A DNA stretch of 31,782 bases from an uncultured Collinsella sp. (GCA_958445895.1 CAUCTV010000014.1:1-31782); one strand, 5' to 3'; positions 8,800-17,707 are shown, numbered from the stretch's first letter. The notes: generated from the letters alone by a model not told the origin. Numbers and translations are program-made.

Positions 8800-9703
8800 A
8801 CTCACCAGCGAGCAAAGACTCTCGCGCGCCATCGACATCATGGAGGCCCTCTACGCTGCCGGCGAGAATGGCATGACACGAGACGAGCTTTGCAGCCGCT
8901 TTGATATCACGGGGGCATCGCTCGACGAGATTCTCGAGATCGTCTCGACGCTTGCGGACCGAGAATCGGGCGCACGTATTATCTGCGAGCACCGTGGCGA
9001 GTGCGTGGTCCTCACCGGTGATGCGGGGCGCGTGCTGCCGCTGCGTCTGAGTGCCGCCGAGGGCGCTGTGCTCAACCATGAACTTGAATCATTGGGGATC
9101 GAACCTCAAGCGGCGGCTCGAATACGGCGGGCCCTTCTTCCCAAAGAGCTCGGATACAACCAGCGCGTCTTTGACACCGTCGCCCACGGATCGCACTGGC
9201 AGCAGCTGAGCTGCGCCATTCGGGACGGCGTTCGCTGCCGCATCTCGTATCGCTCGATGGATGACACACAGGCGCGCGAGCGTTTGGTTGACCCCTTGCG
9301 CATCACAACAAACGGCGACCAAACGTATCTGATTGCCTGGGATGTCGCGGTCGATGAACAGCGTACCTATCGTATGGATAAAATCGAGGGCCTGGTCTTG
9401 ACCGACGACTCCGTCGTGCGCCACGCACCGGAGCCCGCGACCCTCCACGACTCCCTCGCCCAGGCGGAGCGGAGCACGAAGCTTCTCATGCCGCGCGCCT
9501 TGGCAGAGCGCCTAGACTGGCCCGGCATCATGTCGATTGAACCCAATGGGGCGGACAGCTCAACAGTGAATGTACGCTACGGCTCCGAGCGCTGGCTGTT
9601 AAGCCAGGTAATCGCAGCGGGCGGGGCCATCCGCATCTTGGATGACCCCGCCCTGTCAGAGCGTCTGTGCGATATGGCAAAATCCCTCGTCTGTCCGCTT
9701 TAG
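8786..9703 (+). CDS. WYL-domain transcriptional regulator (PafC-like)
   Basis: This 305-residue protein has an N-terminal winged helix (about 8-75; motif TRDELCSRFDITGASLDEI) and a WYL domain (about 140-215, core RCRISYRSMDD, then LVDPLRITTNGDQTYLIAWD and YRMDKIEGL), followed by a WCX-type C-terminal region. It overlaps the preceding regulator by 14 bases, implying coupled translation and probably a heterodimer. It ends in a 4-base tail-to-tail overlap with the dinG-like helicase gene on the other strand. A damage-response role next to a repair helicase is attractive, but the genes are convergent and not co-regulated by position alone. Confidence 0.8.
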   Translation: MPVRKLTSEQRLSRAIDIMEALYAAGENGMTRDELCSRFDITGASLDEILEIVSTLADRESGARIICEHRGECVVLTGDAGRVLPLRLSAAEGAVLNHELESLGIEPQAAARIRRALLPKELGYNQRVFDTVAHGSHWQQLSCAIRDGVRCRISYRSMDDTQARERLVDPLRITTNGDQTYLIAWDVAVDEQRTYRMDKIEGLVLTDDSVVRHAPEPATLHDSLAQAERSTKLLMPRALAERLDWPGIMSIEPNGADSSTVNVRYGSERWLLSQVIAAGGAIRILDDPALSERLCDMAKSLVCPL

Positions 9704-12594
9704 TGGCGCCGCTCGTGGCGCGCGCGCCACAGCTGTAGATAGTGCCCGATTTGTGCCGATTCGATGCGCTGATAGGAGCTCGTGGGCAGCGACGTTAAGA
9801 ATTTCTTGCCGTAGCCCTTCGTCACCAGGCGCGGGTCGGCCAAGATGAGTACGCCACAATCGGTCGACGAGCGAATGAGGCGACCGGCCGCCTGCTTGAC
9901 CTCGAGCACGGCCTCGGGCAGCGAATAGCGCGCCCAGGCGCGGTCTTCGCGCAGATTGCGCTCGCATGAGAGCGGGTCTGTGGGGCTCGAGAACGGCAGC
10001 TTGGGGATGATGACACAGCGCAGCGTCTCGCCGCTGGCGTCAAACCCTTCCCAAAAGGCCTTAAGCGCAAAGAGCGACGAGGCCGGTTCGTTGATAAAGC
10101 GATCGCGCAGGCGGCGAGGAGACGAGTTGCGCTGCTGGCAGTTGAGTTCCAGGCCCGCACGAGCCATCTTGGGCTCGACGCGATTGTACAGCTCCTCCAT
10201 GTCACGCCTGTTGGTGAACAGCGTGAGCACCGAGCCACCCATGGCAAGATGAGCGTCGACCAGCACACGCTCGAGCGCCGAAAGATAGCCTTCGCGGTCG
10301 CGCGGATCGGGAATATCCCCAGCCACGACCACGGCCATATTCGAATCGAAGTCGTAGCTCGAATCCAAGTGCAGCGACGATGATGTCGAGGCACCGATGC
10401 GATCGAGGCCGACGGCGTGGTTAAAGTGCTCAAAGCTCTTGGAAACCGTCATAGTCGCCGATGCGAAGATAGCCGTGTGGACCTCGGGCAGCCACTCGGT
10501 TGCCAAGGCCTCGCCAATATCGATGCGCTCCGCGGTCATCGACTCGCCGCCGGCACGCAGCCTGCGATTGACTTGCAATGAGTACACGTAGTGTTCGTCG
10601 GTACCGTCAATGATGAGCTTGAGGTTCTCGGCCAGCTCGTGCAGGCGGCGCGAGATATCACCCAGGTCGACAACGACCTCGGGCTTGTCGGCGGCAACGG
10701 ACTGCACGAGCGCGTCGACACTCTTGTCAGCTTGTTCCAATGCGTCGATGGCAGCGTAGGCCGACTGTAAGAAATCATGCCAGTCGTCAGATTCGCGCAG
10801 CTCGGGGCCAATCCATAGGTTCGCATTGTCATAGCCCCCGCGAGCACGGCGGCCAAGCTCGCGAACGCCGTCAAACACATCGGCAATCGCCATGCTCGCA
10901 CGCGCAACCGTCGACGTCGCCTTGGCGGTAAGACCCAGGTAGAGCGTAGAGCCCTCCGAGGTTGCCAAATCGCGGGAAACCTGGCTCAGCGCACCGGCGC
11001 TCGAGCCACCCAGGCGCTCAAACAGAACGCGCGATTCATCCGCCGACACCACGCGCGCCCATTGACGGCGTGCCTCGCGCTCGATGGAGTGGGCCTCATC
11101 GATCACCCAGTGACGAATCGGAGGCAAGATTCTGCCCTCGGCCGCAACATTGCGGAACAGCAGGGAATGGTTGGTGACCACCACATCGGCATGCGCTGCA
11201 CGACGGCGAGCGCCGTGGACCAGGCATTTATCGGGGAAGAACGGGCATAGGCGACGGGCGCACTCGCGCGACGCCGTCGTAAAGTCGGGACGGTTGACAC
11301 TGCGCCAGCGAATGCCGAGCGAGTCGAGGTCGCCATCGGCCGACTGACACACGTACGCCATGATGACCGCGACTGCCGTAAGCGTGTCGGCGGGATCACG
11401 CTTAGTCGTAATTTCGACTTGGCCGCGGCTCATGCGCTCAAGCTTGCGCAAGCATGGATAGTGGTCATAGCCCTTAAGGGCGCAAAACGATAGGCCGCCG
11501 TCCAGCTGCTCGGCAAGTTTGGGCAGCTCGTGATACATGAGCTGGTCGGCAAGATTATTCGATTTGGTCGCAATACCAACCGTGATGTTGTTGCGGCGCG
11601 CGGCCTCGGCAAAAGGCACTAGGTAAGCCATCGATTTGCCGACGCCCGTCCCCGCCTCAATCACGCGATGCGTTCCCGTAACGAGTGCGTCACGGACCTC
11701 GAGCGCCATCGCGATTTGCTCATCGCGCGGCTCGTACGTGGGATACATGCGATTAACCAGGCCGCCCGGCGCATAGTCCGCCTCGATTTCCTCGCGGCTC
11801 GGCATCTTAAGGACCGGCAGCTCGTCCGCATCAACGCGATCATCGGCCCGATCGGCCTTGAGTACGTCGGCGCGGGCGGCGCTGAGAGAGAAGATGGAAC
11901 CGGGGTTCTGTCCCGCCAAGAAGGAGAAGATGGGACGATAGGACCAGGGTACGTCGGGGTGCATGTCGGCCAGGCGCGCCATTAAGCCCTGAGGCAAGTC
12001 GGTGAGCGCCACGAGTAACACGCGCCACACACCACACAGGGCGTCGACATCGGCGTTGGCGCGGTGCGACACCGAGTCGCAGCCAAACAGGTCGGCCATG
12101 AAAGACAGCTTATGCGAGGCCAGGCGCGGAAGCGCGATGCGCGACAGTGCCAGCGAATCGATCCAGATGTCGCTGACGTTGACACCGCCCTTGACCGACT
12201 CGATAAACGAACGGTCGAAGGTGGCGTTATGCGCAATCACCGGGCAGCCGCCGACAAAATCGGCGAGAGCGGCCACGGCCTCGACGGCCGATGGGGCATC
12301 CACCACATCGGCGTTTGTAATGCTCGTGAGTTCGGTAATCTCGGCGGGAATCAGCTGCTTGGGATGCACGAAGGTATCGAACCGATCGACAACCTCGCGG
12401 CCCGAAAGGCGGGCCGCTGATATCTCGATAAGCTCGTTGTCCTGCACCGAAAGACCCGTGGTCTCGGTATCGAGGACGATAACATCTTCCTCGATGAGAC
12501 CAAACGATTGGGTTTTGGCGCGGTCGGCAAGCGTGGCATAGGAGTCGATGACAAACTGCGGCGTTCCTGACGAAACCGCGTCCTTGATTAGCAT
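9700..12594 (-). CDS. dinG: DinG-family helicase with N-terminal DnaQ-like exonuclease domain
   Basis: This 964-residue protein couples a DEDD 3'-5' exonuclease-like domain to an XPD/DinG superfamily 2 helicase. Residues 38-190 carry ExoI LDTETTG (Asp42, Glu44), ExoII AHNATFD (about 121-127) and ExoIII HRANADVD (about 178-184). The helicase part has Walker A AGTGVGKS (314-321) and DEAH (499-502). Cys381, Cys445, Cys450 and Cys457 are spaced like the iron-sulfur cluster ligands of XPD/DinG. Motifs V-VI are seen as FWEGFDASG and QAAGRLIRSS. This exonuclease-helicase fusion is the form common in Gram-positive bacteria. Its start overlaps the ddl stop by 7 bases (ATGCTAA), so it is translated from a ddl-dinG message. 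Role: unwinding DNA structures during repair and replication. Confidence 0.92.
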   Translation of the reverse strand: MLIKDAVSSGTPQFVIDSYATLADRAKTQSFGLIEEDVIVLDTETTGLSVQDNELIEISAARLSGREVVDRFDTFVHPKQLIPAEITELTSITNADVVDAPSAVEAVAALADFVGGCPVIAHNATFDRSFIESVKGGVNVSDIWIDSLALSRIALPRLASHKLSFMADLFGCDSVSHRANADVDALCGVWRVLLVALTDLPQGLMARLADMHPDVPWSYRPIFSFLAGQNPGSIFSLSAARADVLKADRADDRVDADELPVLKMPSREEIEADYAPGGLVNRMYPTYEPRDEQIAMALEVRDALVTGTHRVIEAGTGVGKSMAYLVPFAEAARRNNITVGIATKSNNLADQLMYHELPKLAEQLDGGLSFCALKGYDHYPCLRKLERMSRGQVEITTKRDPADTLTAVAVIMAYVCQSADGDLDSLGIRWRSVNRPDFTTASRECARRLCPFFPDKCLVHGARRRAAHADVVVTNHSLLFRNVAAEGRILPPIRHWVIDEAHSIEREARRQWARVVSADESRVLFERLGGSSAGALSQVSRDLATSEGSTLYLGLTAKATSTVARASMAIADVFDGVRELGRRARGGYDNANLWIGPELRESDDWHDFLQSAYAAIDALEQADKSVDALVQSVAADKPEVVVDLGDISRRLHELAENLKLIIDGTDEHYVYSLQVNRRLRAGGESMTAERIDIGEALATEWLPEVHTAIFASATMTVSKSFEHFNHAVGLDRIGASTSSSLHLDSSYDFDSNMAVVVAGDIPDPRDREGYLSALERVLVDAHLAMGGSVLTLFTNRRDMEELYNRVEPKMARAGLELNCQQRNSSPRRLRDRFINEPASSLFALKAFWEGFDASGETLRCVIIPKLPFSSPTDPLSCERNLREDRAWARYSLPEAVLEVKQAAGRLIRSSTDCGVLILADPRLVTKGYGKKFLTSLPTSSYQRIESAQIGHYLQLWRARHERRH

Positions 12595-13553
12595 GCAATG
12601 CCCGCTCGACGAAGGCCCATACGGATCAGGCTGTCACAGACCTGCGGGAACGTCATGTCGTCGGTGTGGCGGATCTCATCCGGATACAGCGACGTATCGG
12701 TCATGCCGGGAATGGTATTGGTCTCGAGGATAACGGGGCCGTCCTCGCTCACAATAAAGTCGCTGCGCGAGATACCCAGGCAACCGAGGGCCTTGTGAGC
12801 GGCACAGGCAAGTTCCTGAGCGCGAGCGTAATTCTCGGGTGAAATCTGCGCCGGAATGCGATGGATATCCGTAGGGTCGACATACTTCACGTCCAGATCA
12901 TAGAACTCGCAGTCCTCGGGCTTACGAATCTCGACAATCGGCAGGGCGCGCACGTCATCTTCGCCGTATACGCCGACGGTGATCTCGGTACCCTCGATGC
13001 ACTTCTCAACCAGCACTTTGTCGCCGTACTCAAACGCCTTGGCGATTGCCGCGGGCAGCTCGGAGGGCTCATGGACCAGGGAAATGCCATAGCTGGAACC
13101 GTTGACGGCCGGCTTCACAAAGCAGCGCTCGCCACAAACCTCGACGATATGATCGATATCGACTTCATCGCCCACCTCGAGCGCGAGGCCGAGGGCAATG
13201 GGAATGCCTGCCTTGGCGTACAGGAGCTTAGAGACCTCCTTGTCGGCACCGCAGGCGCTGGCAAGCACGCCCGAGGCTGTGTAGGGGATACCCAGGGTCT
13301 CCATGGCACCCTGCATGGCGCCATCCTCACCGCCGGCGCCGTGCATGGCGATAAATGCCACATCGAATCCGCCGGTCGCCATGGTTACCATAAAGTCATC
13401 AGCGGCCGTGTCAAGCAGCTCCACCGAGGTGTAGCCGGCTTCCTTCAGCGCCACCACAACGTTCTTTCCCGAATCGAGCGAGATCTCGCGCTCGGCGGAA
13501 TGACCGCCCGCCAAGACCGCTACGTGCATGTTCTCTAGGCTTTTACCCGGCAT
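12588..13553 (-). CDS. ddl: D-alanine--D-alanine ligase
   Basis: This 321-residue ATP-grasp enzyme joins two D-Ala for peptidoglycan precursors. N-terminal AVLAGGHSAEREISLDSG is the hallmark D-Ala binding loop. The central MHGAGGEDGAMQG, the Lys-containing FVKPAVNGSSYGIS ATP-binding loop, and the C-terminal ILETNTIPGMTDTSL metal and product-binding segment are all present. The start at 13553 has a strong GAGGAGGAG seven bases upstream and is preferred over Met9. Length is within the usual range for Ddl, slightly short. It is first in a two-gene unit with dinG. The Tyr and Phe residues that would tell D-Ala from D-Lac specificity were not assigned. Confidence 0.94.
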   Translation of the reverse strand: MPGKSLENMHVAVLAGGHSAEREISLDSGKNVVVALKEAGYTSVELLDTAADDFMVTMATGGFDVAFIAMHGAGGEDGAMQGAMETLGIPYTASGVLASACGADKEVSKLLYAKAGIPIALGLALEVGDEVDIDHIVEVCGERCFVKPAVNGSSYGISLVHEPSELPAAIAKAFEYGDKVLVEKCIEGTEITVGVYGEDDVRALPIVEIRKPEDCEFYDLDVKYVDPTDIHRIPAQISPENYARAQELACAAHKALGCLGISRSDFIVSEDGPVILETNTIPGMTDTSLYPDEIRHTDDMTFPQVCDSLIRMGLRRAGIAC

Positions 13554-13638
13554 GGGCAGACTCCTCCTCTATAATTTCTGCAGCTGATACCATATTGTAG
13601 CGATACCCTCTACGTTTCCCCAAAATCGAAAGGCTTCC
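13554..13638. promoter_or_regulatory. Divergent ddl / rlmN promoter region
   Basis: A perfect TATAAT at 13570-13575 (plus strand) could be the rlmN -10, and TACAAT on the minus strand (13594-13599) could be the ddl -10. Neither has a recognisable -35, so both calls are tentative. Confidence 0.4.
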
Positions 13639-14691
13639 ATGAATCCCAGGACTAAATCTCAGGACATTCGCGACTTGAGCCAAAACGATATTCGCGAGCT
13701 CGTGGCCGAACTTGGCCAGCCCGCCTTCCGCGCGAAGCAGCTCATCGAATGGGTCTTTGAGAAGAACGTTTGTTCGTTTGACGATATGACCAACCTTCCC
13801 AAGGCTTTCCGCGAGCAGCTTAAAGAGGCGTTTGCCTTTGATACGCCGACTGAACTCACCAAGCAGGTTTCTAAAGATGGCTCTCGCAAGTATCTGCTCG
13901 AGTACCACGACGGCATTTCCGTTGAAACTGTCGGTATGCCCCGTCGTAACAAGCTTTCCGTCTGCGTTTCCACCCAGGCAGGCTGCGGCATGGGCTGTGC
14001 CTTTTGCGCTACCGGTCTCAACGGCCTCAAGCGCTCTCTGACTGCTCAAGAGATCGTCGACCAGGTGCTTCATGTATCCAACGACTTTGGCGAGCGTGCC
14101 ACAAGCGTTGTCTTCATGGGCCAGGGCGAGCCGTTTGCCAACTACGACGAGGTTCTCAAGGCATTGCGTATCCTCAACGACCCCGATGGCATCGGTATCG
14201 GCGCTCGTCACCTCACCGTCTCTACCAGCGGCGTTATTCCCGGTATTCGCAAATTTGCCGATATTCCCGAGCAGTTCACGCTTGCCGTTTCCCTGCATTC
14301 CGCCATCCAATCGACGCGCAATAAGCTCATGCCCGGTGTTAAGAAGTACACGCTGCTTCGCCTTCACGAGGCGCTTCAGCTCTACACCGAGAAGACTGGC
14401 CGTCGCCCGACCTATGAGTATGCCATGATCGAAGGCATCAACGATACGAATCCCGAGATGCAGGCACTCTGCGACTTCTGCGAGGGAACGCTGTGCCACG
14501 TTAACCTGATTCAACTTAACGACATCGAGGGCAGCCCGCTCAAGCCGTCGCCGATTCATAAGGTTGAGGATCTTCAGCGTCGTCTTGAGTCCCGTGGCAT
14601 CGAGACCACGATTCGTAACTCCCGTGGTAACGATATTGACGCCGCTTGCGGACAGCTGAAACAGCGCTTTAAAGTTCAGAAGAACGCATAG
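13639..14691 (+). CDS. rlmN: 23S rRNA (adenine2503-C2)-methyltransferase / tRNA A37 methylase RlmN
   Basis: This 350-residue radical SAM enzyme methylates C2 of A2503 in 23S rRNA (and A37 of some tRNAs) using a methyl-cysteine intermediate. The radical SAM cluster motif is QAGCGMGCAFC (Cys116, Cys120, Cys123). The conserved VVFMGQGEPFANYDEV and LAVSLH segments are present, and Cys337 in DAACGQL corresponds to the C-terminal catalytic Cys. No Cfr-specific feature was noted. An AAAGG precedes the ATG. The codons are richer in T-ending forms than those of nearby genes. It is monocistronic, closed by a strong terminator at 14729-14765. Confidence 0.95.
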   Translation: MNPRTKSQDIRDLSQNDIRELVAELGQPAFRAKQLIEWVFEKNVCSFDDMTNLPKAFREQLKEAFAFDTPTELTKQVSKDGSRKYLLEYHDGISVETVGMPRRNKLSVCVSTQAGCGMGCAFCATGLNGLKRSLTAQEIVDQVLHVSNDFGERATSVVFMGQGEPFANYDEVLKALRILNDPDGIGIGARHLTVSTSGVIPGIRKFADIPEQFTLAVSLHSAIQSTRNKLMPGVKKYTLLRLHEALQLYTEKTGRRPTYEYAMIEGINDTNPEMQALCDFCEGTLCHVNLIQLNDIEGSPLKPSPIHKVEDLQRRLESRGIETTIRNSRGNDIDAACGQLKQRFKVQKNA

Positions 14692-14709
14692 GGGAGTCGC
14701 ACTCCAAAA

Positions 14710-14725
14710 CGTTTCATGTGAAACA
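14710..14725. promoter_or_regulatory. Degenerate parS-like site
   Basis: CGTTTCATGTGAAACA differs from the parS consensus TGTTTCACGTGAAACA at two positions. It lies between the rlmN stop and its terminator, about 2.1 kb from the three perfect sites. Confidence 0.6.
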
Positions 14726-14728
14726 TCG

Positions 14729-14765
14729 AACGGCCCCGGTTGCAGGATATGCAACCGGGGCCGTT
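14729..14765 (+). terminator. rlmN intrinsic terminator
   Basis: A 15-bp stem (14729-14743 with 14751-14765) with a 7-base loop is followed by a T-rich tract (TCATTTATT). Confidence 0.88.
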
Positions 14766-14829
14766 TCATTTATTGACCTCAATTTTGGAGCAGCTGCTAC
14801 CTTTCCCATTTTTTACGGACAAAATAAGC

Positions 14830-14859
14830 GGCCCTTGTCTCATGAATCAGACAAGGGCC
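14830..14859 (-). terminator. Terminator of the rsmG-parA-parB-small gene unit
   Basis: An 11-bp stem (14830-14840 with 14849-14859) and 8-base loop, read on the minus strand, is followed by a moderately T-rich tract. It lies 31 bases past the small gene's stop. Confidence 0.75.
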
Positions 14860-14882
14860 CCTCAAAATATGCAGGGTAATTG

Positions 14883-14894
14883 TTAGGTACCTAA
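14883..14894. repeat. 12-bp palindrome TTAGGTACCTAA (copy 1)
   Basis: A perfect palindrome overlapping the stop codon of the small membrane protein gene. An identical copy is at 18388-18399. I saw no third copy in the window. Function unknown. Confidence 0.6.
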
Positions 14895-15145
14895 TAGCCT
14901 ACATTTTCCCATTGGTTGCTAACCCAACATTGATTAATCCTTGGATTTTTCGTTACCTGAGCAGTGCGCATGGCAACATCTTCTGTCATAACATCCATTT
15001 TCTTCTTGGAAGTATCGACAATATCTTGCGCGCCACGAAGCAAACGACCTCGAAGTTCATCGTCTGTCGCGATCTTATAGCCAGCAAAGGCACCAGCCGC
15101 GACAGTCGTCACCAATGCAATCGCAGTTAAAATCTTATTCCTCAT
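14891..15145 (-). CDS. Small membrane-anchored protein coupled to parB
   Basis: This 84-residue protein has an N-terminal hydrophobic segment (about 4-25, KILTAIALVTTVAAGAFAG) and then a charged helix with several Lys and Asp residues, somewhat like YtxH-type proteins, ending in an aromatic tail with one Cys (NQCWVSNQW). The ATG at 15145 is preferred: an AAGGAGG inside the end of parB lies five bases before it. A longer TTG start at 15163 has no comparable signal. It overlaps parB by 11 bases, so its translation is probably coupled. A link to chromosome segregation is inference from position. Confidence 0.68.
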   Translation of the reverse strand: MRNKILTAIALVTTVAAGAFAGYKIATDDELRGRLLRGAQDIVDTSKKKMDVMTEDVAMRTAQVTKNPRINQCWVSNQWENVGY

Positions 15146-16040
15146 CTTGGCCTCCTTGATCAAACTGAATCATTTCACCAAGAATACGAGAGAGCTCTTC
15201 CTCGTCTTTAAACTCAATCTCAATCTTATTCTTTCCACGCGAGCTCTTCACGCGCACGTTGGTATTAAATACCTGACGAAGTACACGCGCAGCCTTTTTA
15301 AAAGACTGAGGCGTAGCAGGCCTCGGCGTCTTAGGTGTCTCTCCGGCAGAAAACAATGGAGCAAGATTTTCTGTCGCTCTTACGGAAAGGCCCTCTGCAA
15401 CAACCTTCTCTGCAAGTCGAATTCGCGCATCCTCATAGGGAACTGCAAGAATCGCACGTGCGTGACCAGCAGTAAGTTTACCCTCAAAAATCATCTGCTG
15501 AACTACTTCGGGGAGATCGAGAAGGCGCAGCGAGTTTGTAATTGCAGAGCGTGACTTGCTTACGGCCTTCGACAACGCCTCCTGGGTCATACCGCTAGCA
15601 TCGATGAGCTGGCGATAGCCCTTAGCCTCTTCGACGGGATTCAGATCAGAACGCTGAAGATTTTCGATAAGAGCAAGAGCCAGCATCTCTTCATCATTAA
15701 CATCTTTAATGATGACAGGCAGTTCCTCAAGACCAGCAAGCTTTGACGCCTGATAACGACGCTCACCAGCGATGATCTCATAGCCGTTTCCATGCTTGCG
15801 AACCAAGAGCGGCTGCAAAACGCCATGTTCTTGGATTGACTCGCTCAACTCGCGAAGTTCAGTTTCATTAAAGTGAACTCGCGGTTGATTAGGGTTGGGA
15901 ACGATATCCTCAATAGGTAGTTTTGTTTCAGATGCGGCATTTGAAGCAGATGCAGCAGAACCACCGGTCTCATACTCAGCCTCTGAGACCAAAGCATTGA
16001 GTCCGCGTCCCAATCCACCACGTTTCTTTGCACTAGGCAC
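15135..16040 (-). CDS. parB: Chromosome-partitioning protein ParB (Spo0J)
   Basis: This 301-residue protein is the CTP-dependent DNA clamp that loads at parS. Residues 8-17 hold the ParA-contacting GLGRGLNAL segment. The CTP-binding core has GERRYQASK (92-100) and ENLQRSDLNPVEEA (126-139). The HTH that reads parS is at about 151-172 (MTQEALSKAVSKSRSAI). The C-terminal dimer domain is at about 245-295. Its start overlaps the parA stop by 8 bases. Three perfect parS sites lie just upstream of parA, so ParB probably loads beside its own operon. Confidence 0.95.
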   Translation of the reverse strand: MPSAKKRGGLGRGLNALVSEAEYETGGSAASASNAASETKLPIEDIVPNPNQPRVHFNETELRELSESIQEHGVLQPLLVRKHGNGYEIIAGERRYQASKLAGLEELPVIIKDVNDEEMLALALIENLQRSDLNPVEEAKGYRQLIDASGMTQEALSKAVSKSRSAITNSLRLLDLPEVVQQMIFEGKLTAGHARAILAVPYEDARIRLAEKVVAEGLSVRATENLAPLFSAGETPKTPRPATPQSFKKAARVLRQVFNTNVRVKSSRGKNKIEIEFKDEEELSRILGEMIQFDQGGQDEE

Positions 16041-16833
16041 GCTTGATCACCTCTTTTGCAAGGTTCATATACGCTTTTGCACCCTTATTTTGAGGTGCAT
16101 AGGTAATTACCGGTTCTCCAAAAGACGGAGCTTCAGAGATTTTAACCGTACGGGGAATCAGCGTCTTAAACGCCTTATCACCAAAGTACGATTGAACTTC
16201 CTCAACAACCTGATTCGACAAAGAAGTACGTGAGTCATACATGGTCATAAGCACGCCATAGGTGTCTAAGCCCTTGTTCAGACGTGATTTGACCATCTTC
16301 ATTGACTCAAGCAGCTTCGTAACGCCCTCGAGTGCGTAATACTCACACTGGATCGGAATCAAAACGCTATCTGCTGCGGTCAAGGCATTGATAGTAAGCA
16401 GGCCGAGCGAAGGAGGACAGTCAATGAAAATAAAATCGAACTCGTCCTGAATCGGCTCAAGCAAATCTTTGAGGCGGGTTTCACGAGCAATTGCGCTTAC
16501 GAGCTCAATTTCGGCACCTGCAAGCTGAATGGTAGCCGGAATTACGAATACCTTTTTGCAATTTGTATCAAGAACAAGCGATTCTGCCGGCACATCATTC
16601 AGCAATGCATCATAGATGCAGTGATCAAGGTCTTCTTTTTCTATTCCAAATCCACTGGTGCTGTTTCCCTGCGGATCAAAATCGACAATCAGAGTCTTAC
16701 GACCCTGCTCGCCCAGTGCTGCTGCTAGGTTTACAGCCGTCGTTGACTTACCGACGCCGCCTTTTTGATTGATGATTGCAATGATACGCGTGTCTTTTGC
16801 GCTCTTAGAACGCTTAACGTCGCGAAATCCCAC
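16033..16833 (-). CDS. parA: Chromosome-partitioning ATPase ParA (Soj)
   Basis: This 266-residue deviant Walker ATPase drives origin segregation and in some bacteria regulates DnaA. The P-loop KGGVGKST is at about 24-31 with the signature lysine (Lys24), and Walker B is FIFIDCPPSLG. The short N-terminal extension (MGFRDVKRSKSAKDT) is basic. The start is GTG, supported by AGGAGG four bases upstream. It overlaps parB by 8 bases. Located upstream are three parS sites and then rsmG, the usual order near bacterial origins. Base composition is lower in GC than that of dnaA or gyrA. Confidence 0.95.
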   Translation of the reverse strand: MGFRDVKRSKSAKDTRIIAIINQKGGVGKSTTAVNLAAALGEQGRKTLIVDFDPQGNSTSGFGIEKEDLDHCIYDALLNDVPAESLVLDTNCKKVFVIPATIQLAGAEIELVSAIARETRLKDLLEPIQDEFDFIFIDCPPSLGLLTINALTAADSVLIPIQCEYYALEGVTKLLESMKMVKSRLNKGLDTYGVLMTMYDSRTSLSNQVVEEVQSYFGDKAFKTLIPRTVKISEAPSFGEPVITYAPQNKGAKAYMNLAKEVIKRA

Positions 16834-16872
16834 GGTCCCTCCTGGTGTGTATTAAAGCTGTCAAACGGAGGA

Positions 16873-16888
16873 TGTTTCACGTGAAACA
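16873..16888. promoter_or_regulatory. parS site 1
   Basis: Perfect TGTTTCACGTGAAACA palindrome, the ParB-binding consensus, 40 bases upstream of the parA start. Confidence 0.95.
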
Positions 16889-16911
16889 TTCCGATTCGAT
16901 ATCAACCGCCA

Positions 16912-16927
16912 TGTTTCACGTGAAACA
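16912..16927. promoter_or_regulatory. parS site 2
   Basis: Second perfect TGTTTCACGTGAAACA; its start is 39 bases after that of site 1. Confidence 0.95.
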
Positions 16928-16952
16928 CTGCAAGTTGTTAGTATCTCTATTA

Positions 16953-16968
16953 TGTTTCACGTGAAACA
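16953..16968. promoter_or_regulatory. parS site 3
   Basis: Third perfect copy; it lies 1 base from the rsmG stop codon. The centre-to-centre spacings of the three sites are 39 and 41 bp, close to four helical turns, so the sites face the same side of the DNA. Confidence 0.95.
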
Positions 16969-16969
16969 T

Positions 16970-17707
16970 CTAGGCAAGCGGATTCTTCTTTGCCATGCCA
17001 TTTGCACGAGGCAATGAAACGGATGCCGGATGACTCTTCTTAAGAACAATGAACTCCCTGTGACCCAGACCCTCAGGCAAATCGATTCCGTCATTCAGAA
17101 GCGAAGTGAAGCCGCAGATCTTAGCTGCTGACATACCAGAAGCAAGCTCCTCATCCGATGGATTGCCCTTAGTGATAACAAATAGCCCTCCATCCTTGAG
17201 ATACGGAGCCGCATACTCAACAAGAATCGGTAGAGGAGCCAGTGCGCGGGCGGTTACGACAGAGAACTGCTTCTTATGGCTTCGAGCATATTCTTCAAGA
17301 CGATCATGAACCGCATGAGCATGTTTCAACCCAAGATCATGAACAAAAGAATTAACTGCATCAACCTTCTTGCCAACAGAGTCAATATAAGTAGCTTTAC
17401 GATGCGTGGTTATGGTTAAAGGAATACCAGGGAAGCCCGCACCTGTTCCCATATCGAGCAAAGCTCCCTCAGGAGCCTTATTGATATAGGGGAGCAAAAC
17501 AAGTGAGTCGAGGATATGAAGTATCGCAGCATCTTCTACGTTAAGGATACGGGTAAGATTGGTTGTCTCATTTGTTTTCAGAACCAAATCCAAATGCTGA
17601 ATACATTTTCTCAGCTCAACATCAGTTACGCTCAAGGAATACTCTCTGCAATAAGAAGTTAGACGACTCAACATCTCTTCAGCCTGCAGATCGGAAAGTA
17701 CTAACAA
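16970..17707 (-). CDS. rsmG: 16S rRNA (guanine527-N7)-methyltransferase RsmG (GidB)
   Basis: This 245-residue SAM-dependent enzyme methylates G527 of 16S rRNA. The SAM-binding motif is LLDMGTGAGFPGIPL, and VVTARALAPLPILVEYA with FVITKG is typical of RsmG. The start is placed at the TTG at 17707: an AAAGGAG lies six bases upstream, and the longer GTG start at 17776 would fall inside the intrinsic terminator at 17754-17782, with its coding segment extending through the T-run. This gives a normal family length. It is separated from jag by that terminator, so it has its own promoter, which I could not define. Lower GC than flanking genes. Confidence 0.92.
   Translation of the reverse strand: MLVLSDLQAEEMLSRLTSYCREYSLSVTDVELRKCIQHLDLVLKTNETTNLTRILNVEDAAILHILDSLVLLPYINKAPEGALLDMGTGAGFPGIPLTITTHRKATYIDSVGKKVDAVNSFVHDLGLKHAHAVHDRLEEYARSHKKQFSVVTARALAPLPILVEYAAPYLKDGGLFVITKGNPSDEELASGMSAAKICGFTSLLNDGIDLPEGLGHREFIVLKKSHPASVSLPRANGMAKKNPLA

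Noticed and set aside
13543..14769. Open frame on the minus strand across rlmN
   Set aside because: rlmN has all its catalytic motifs on the plus strand; the antisense frame runs through its terminator and the parS-like site and has no recognisable domain.
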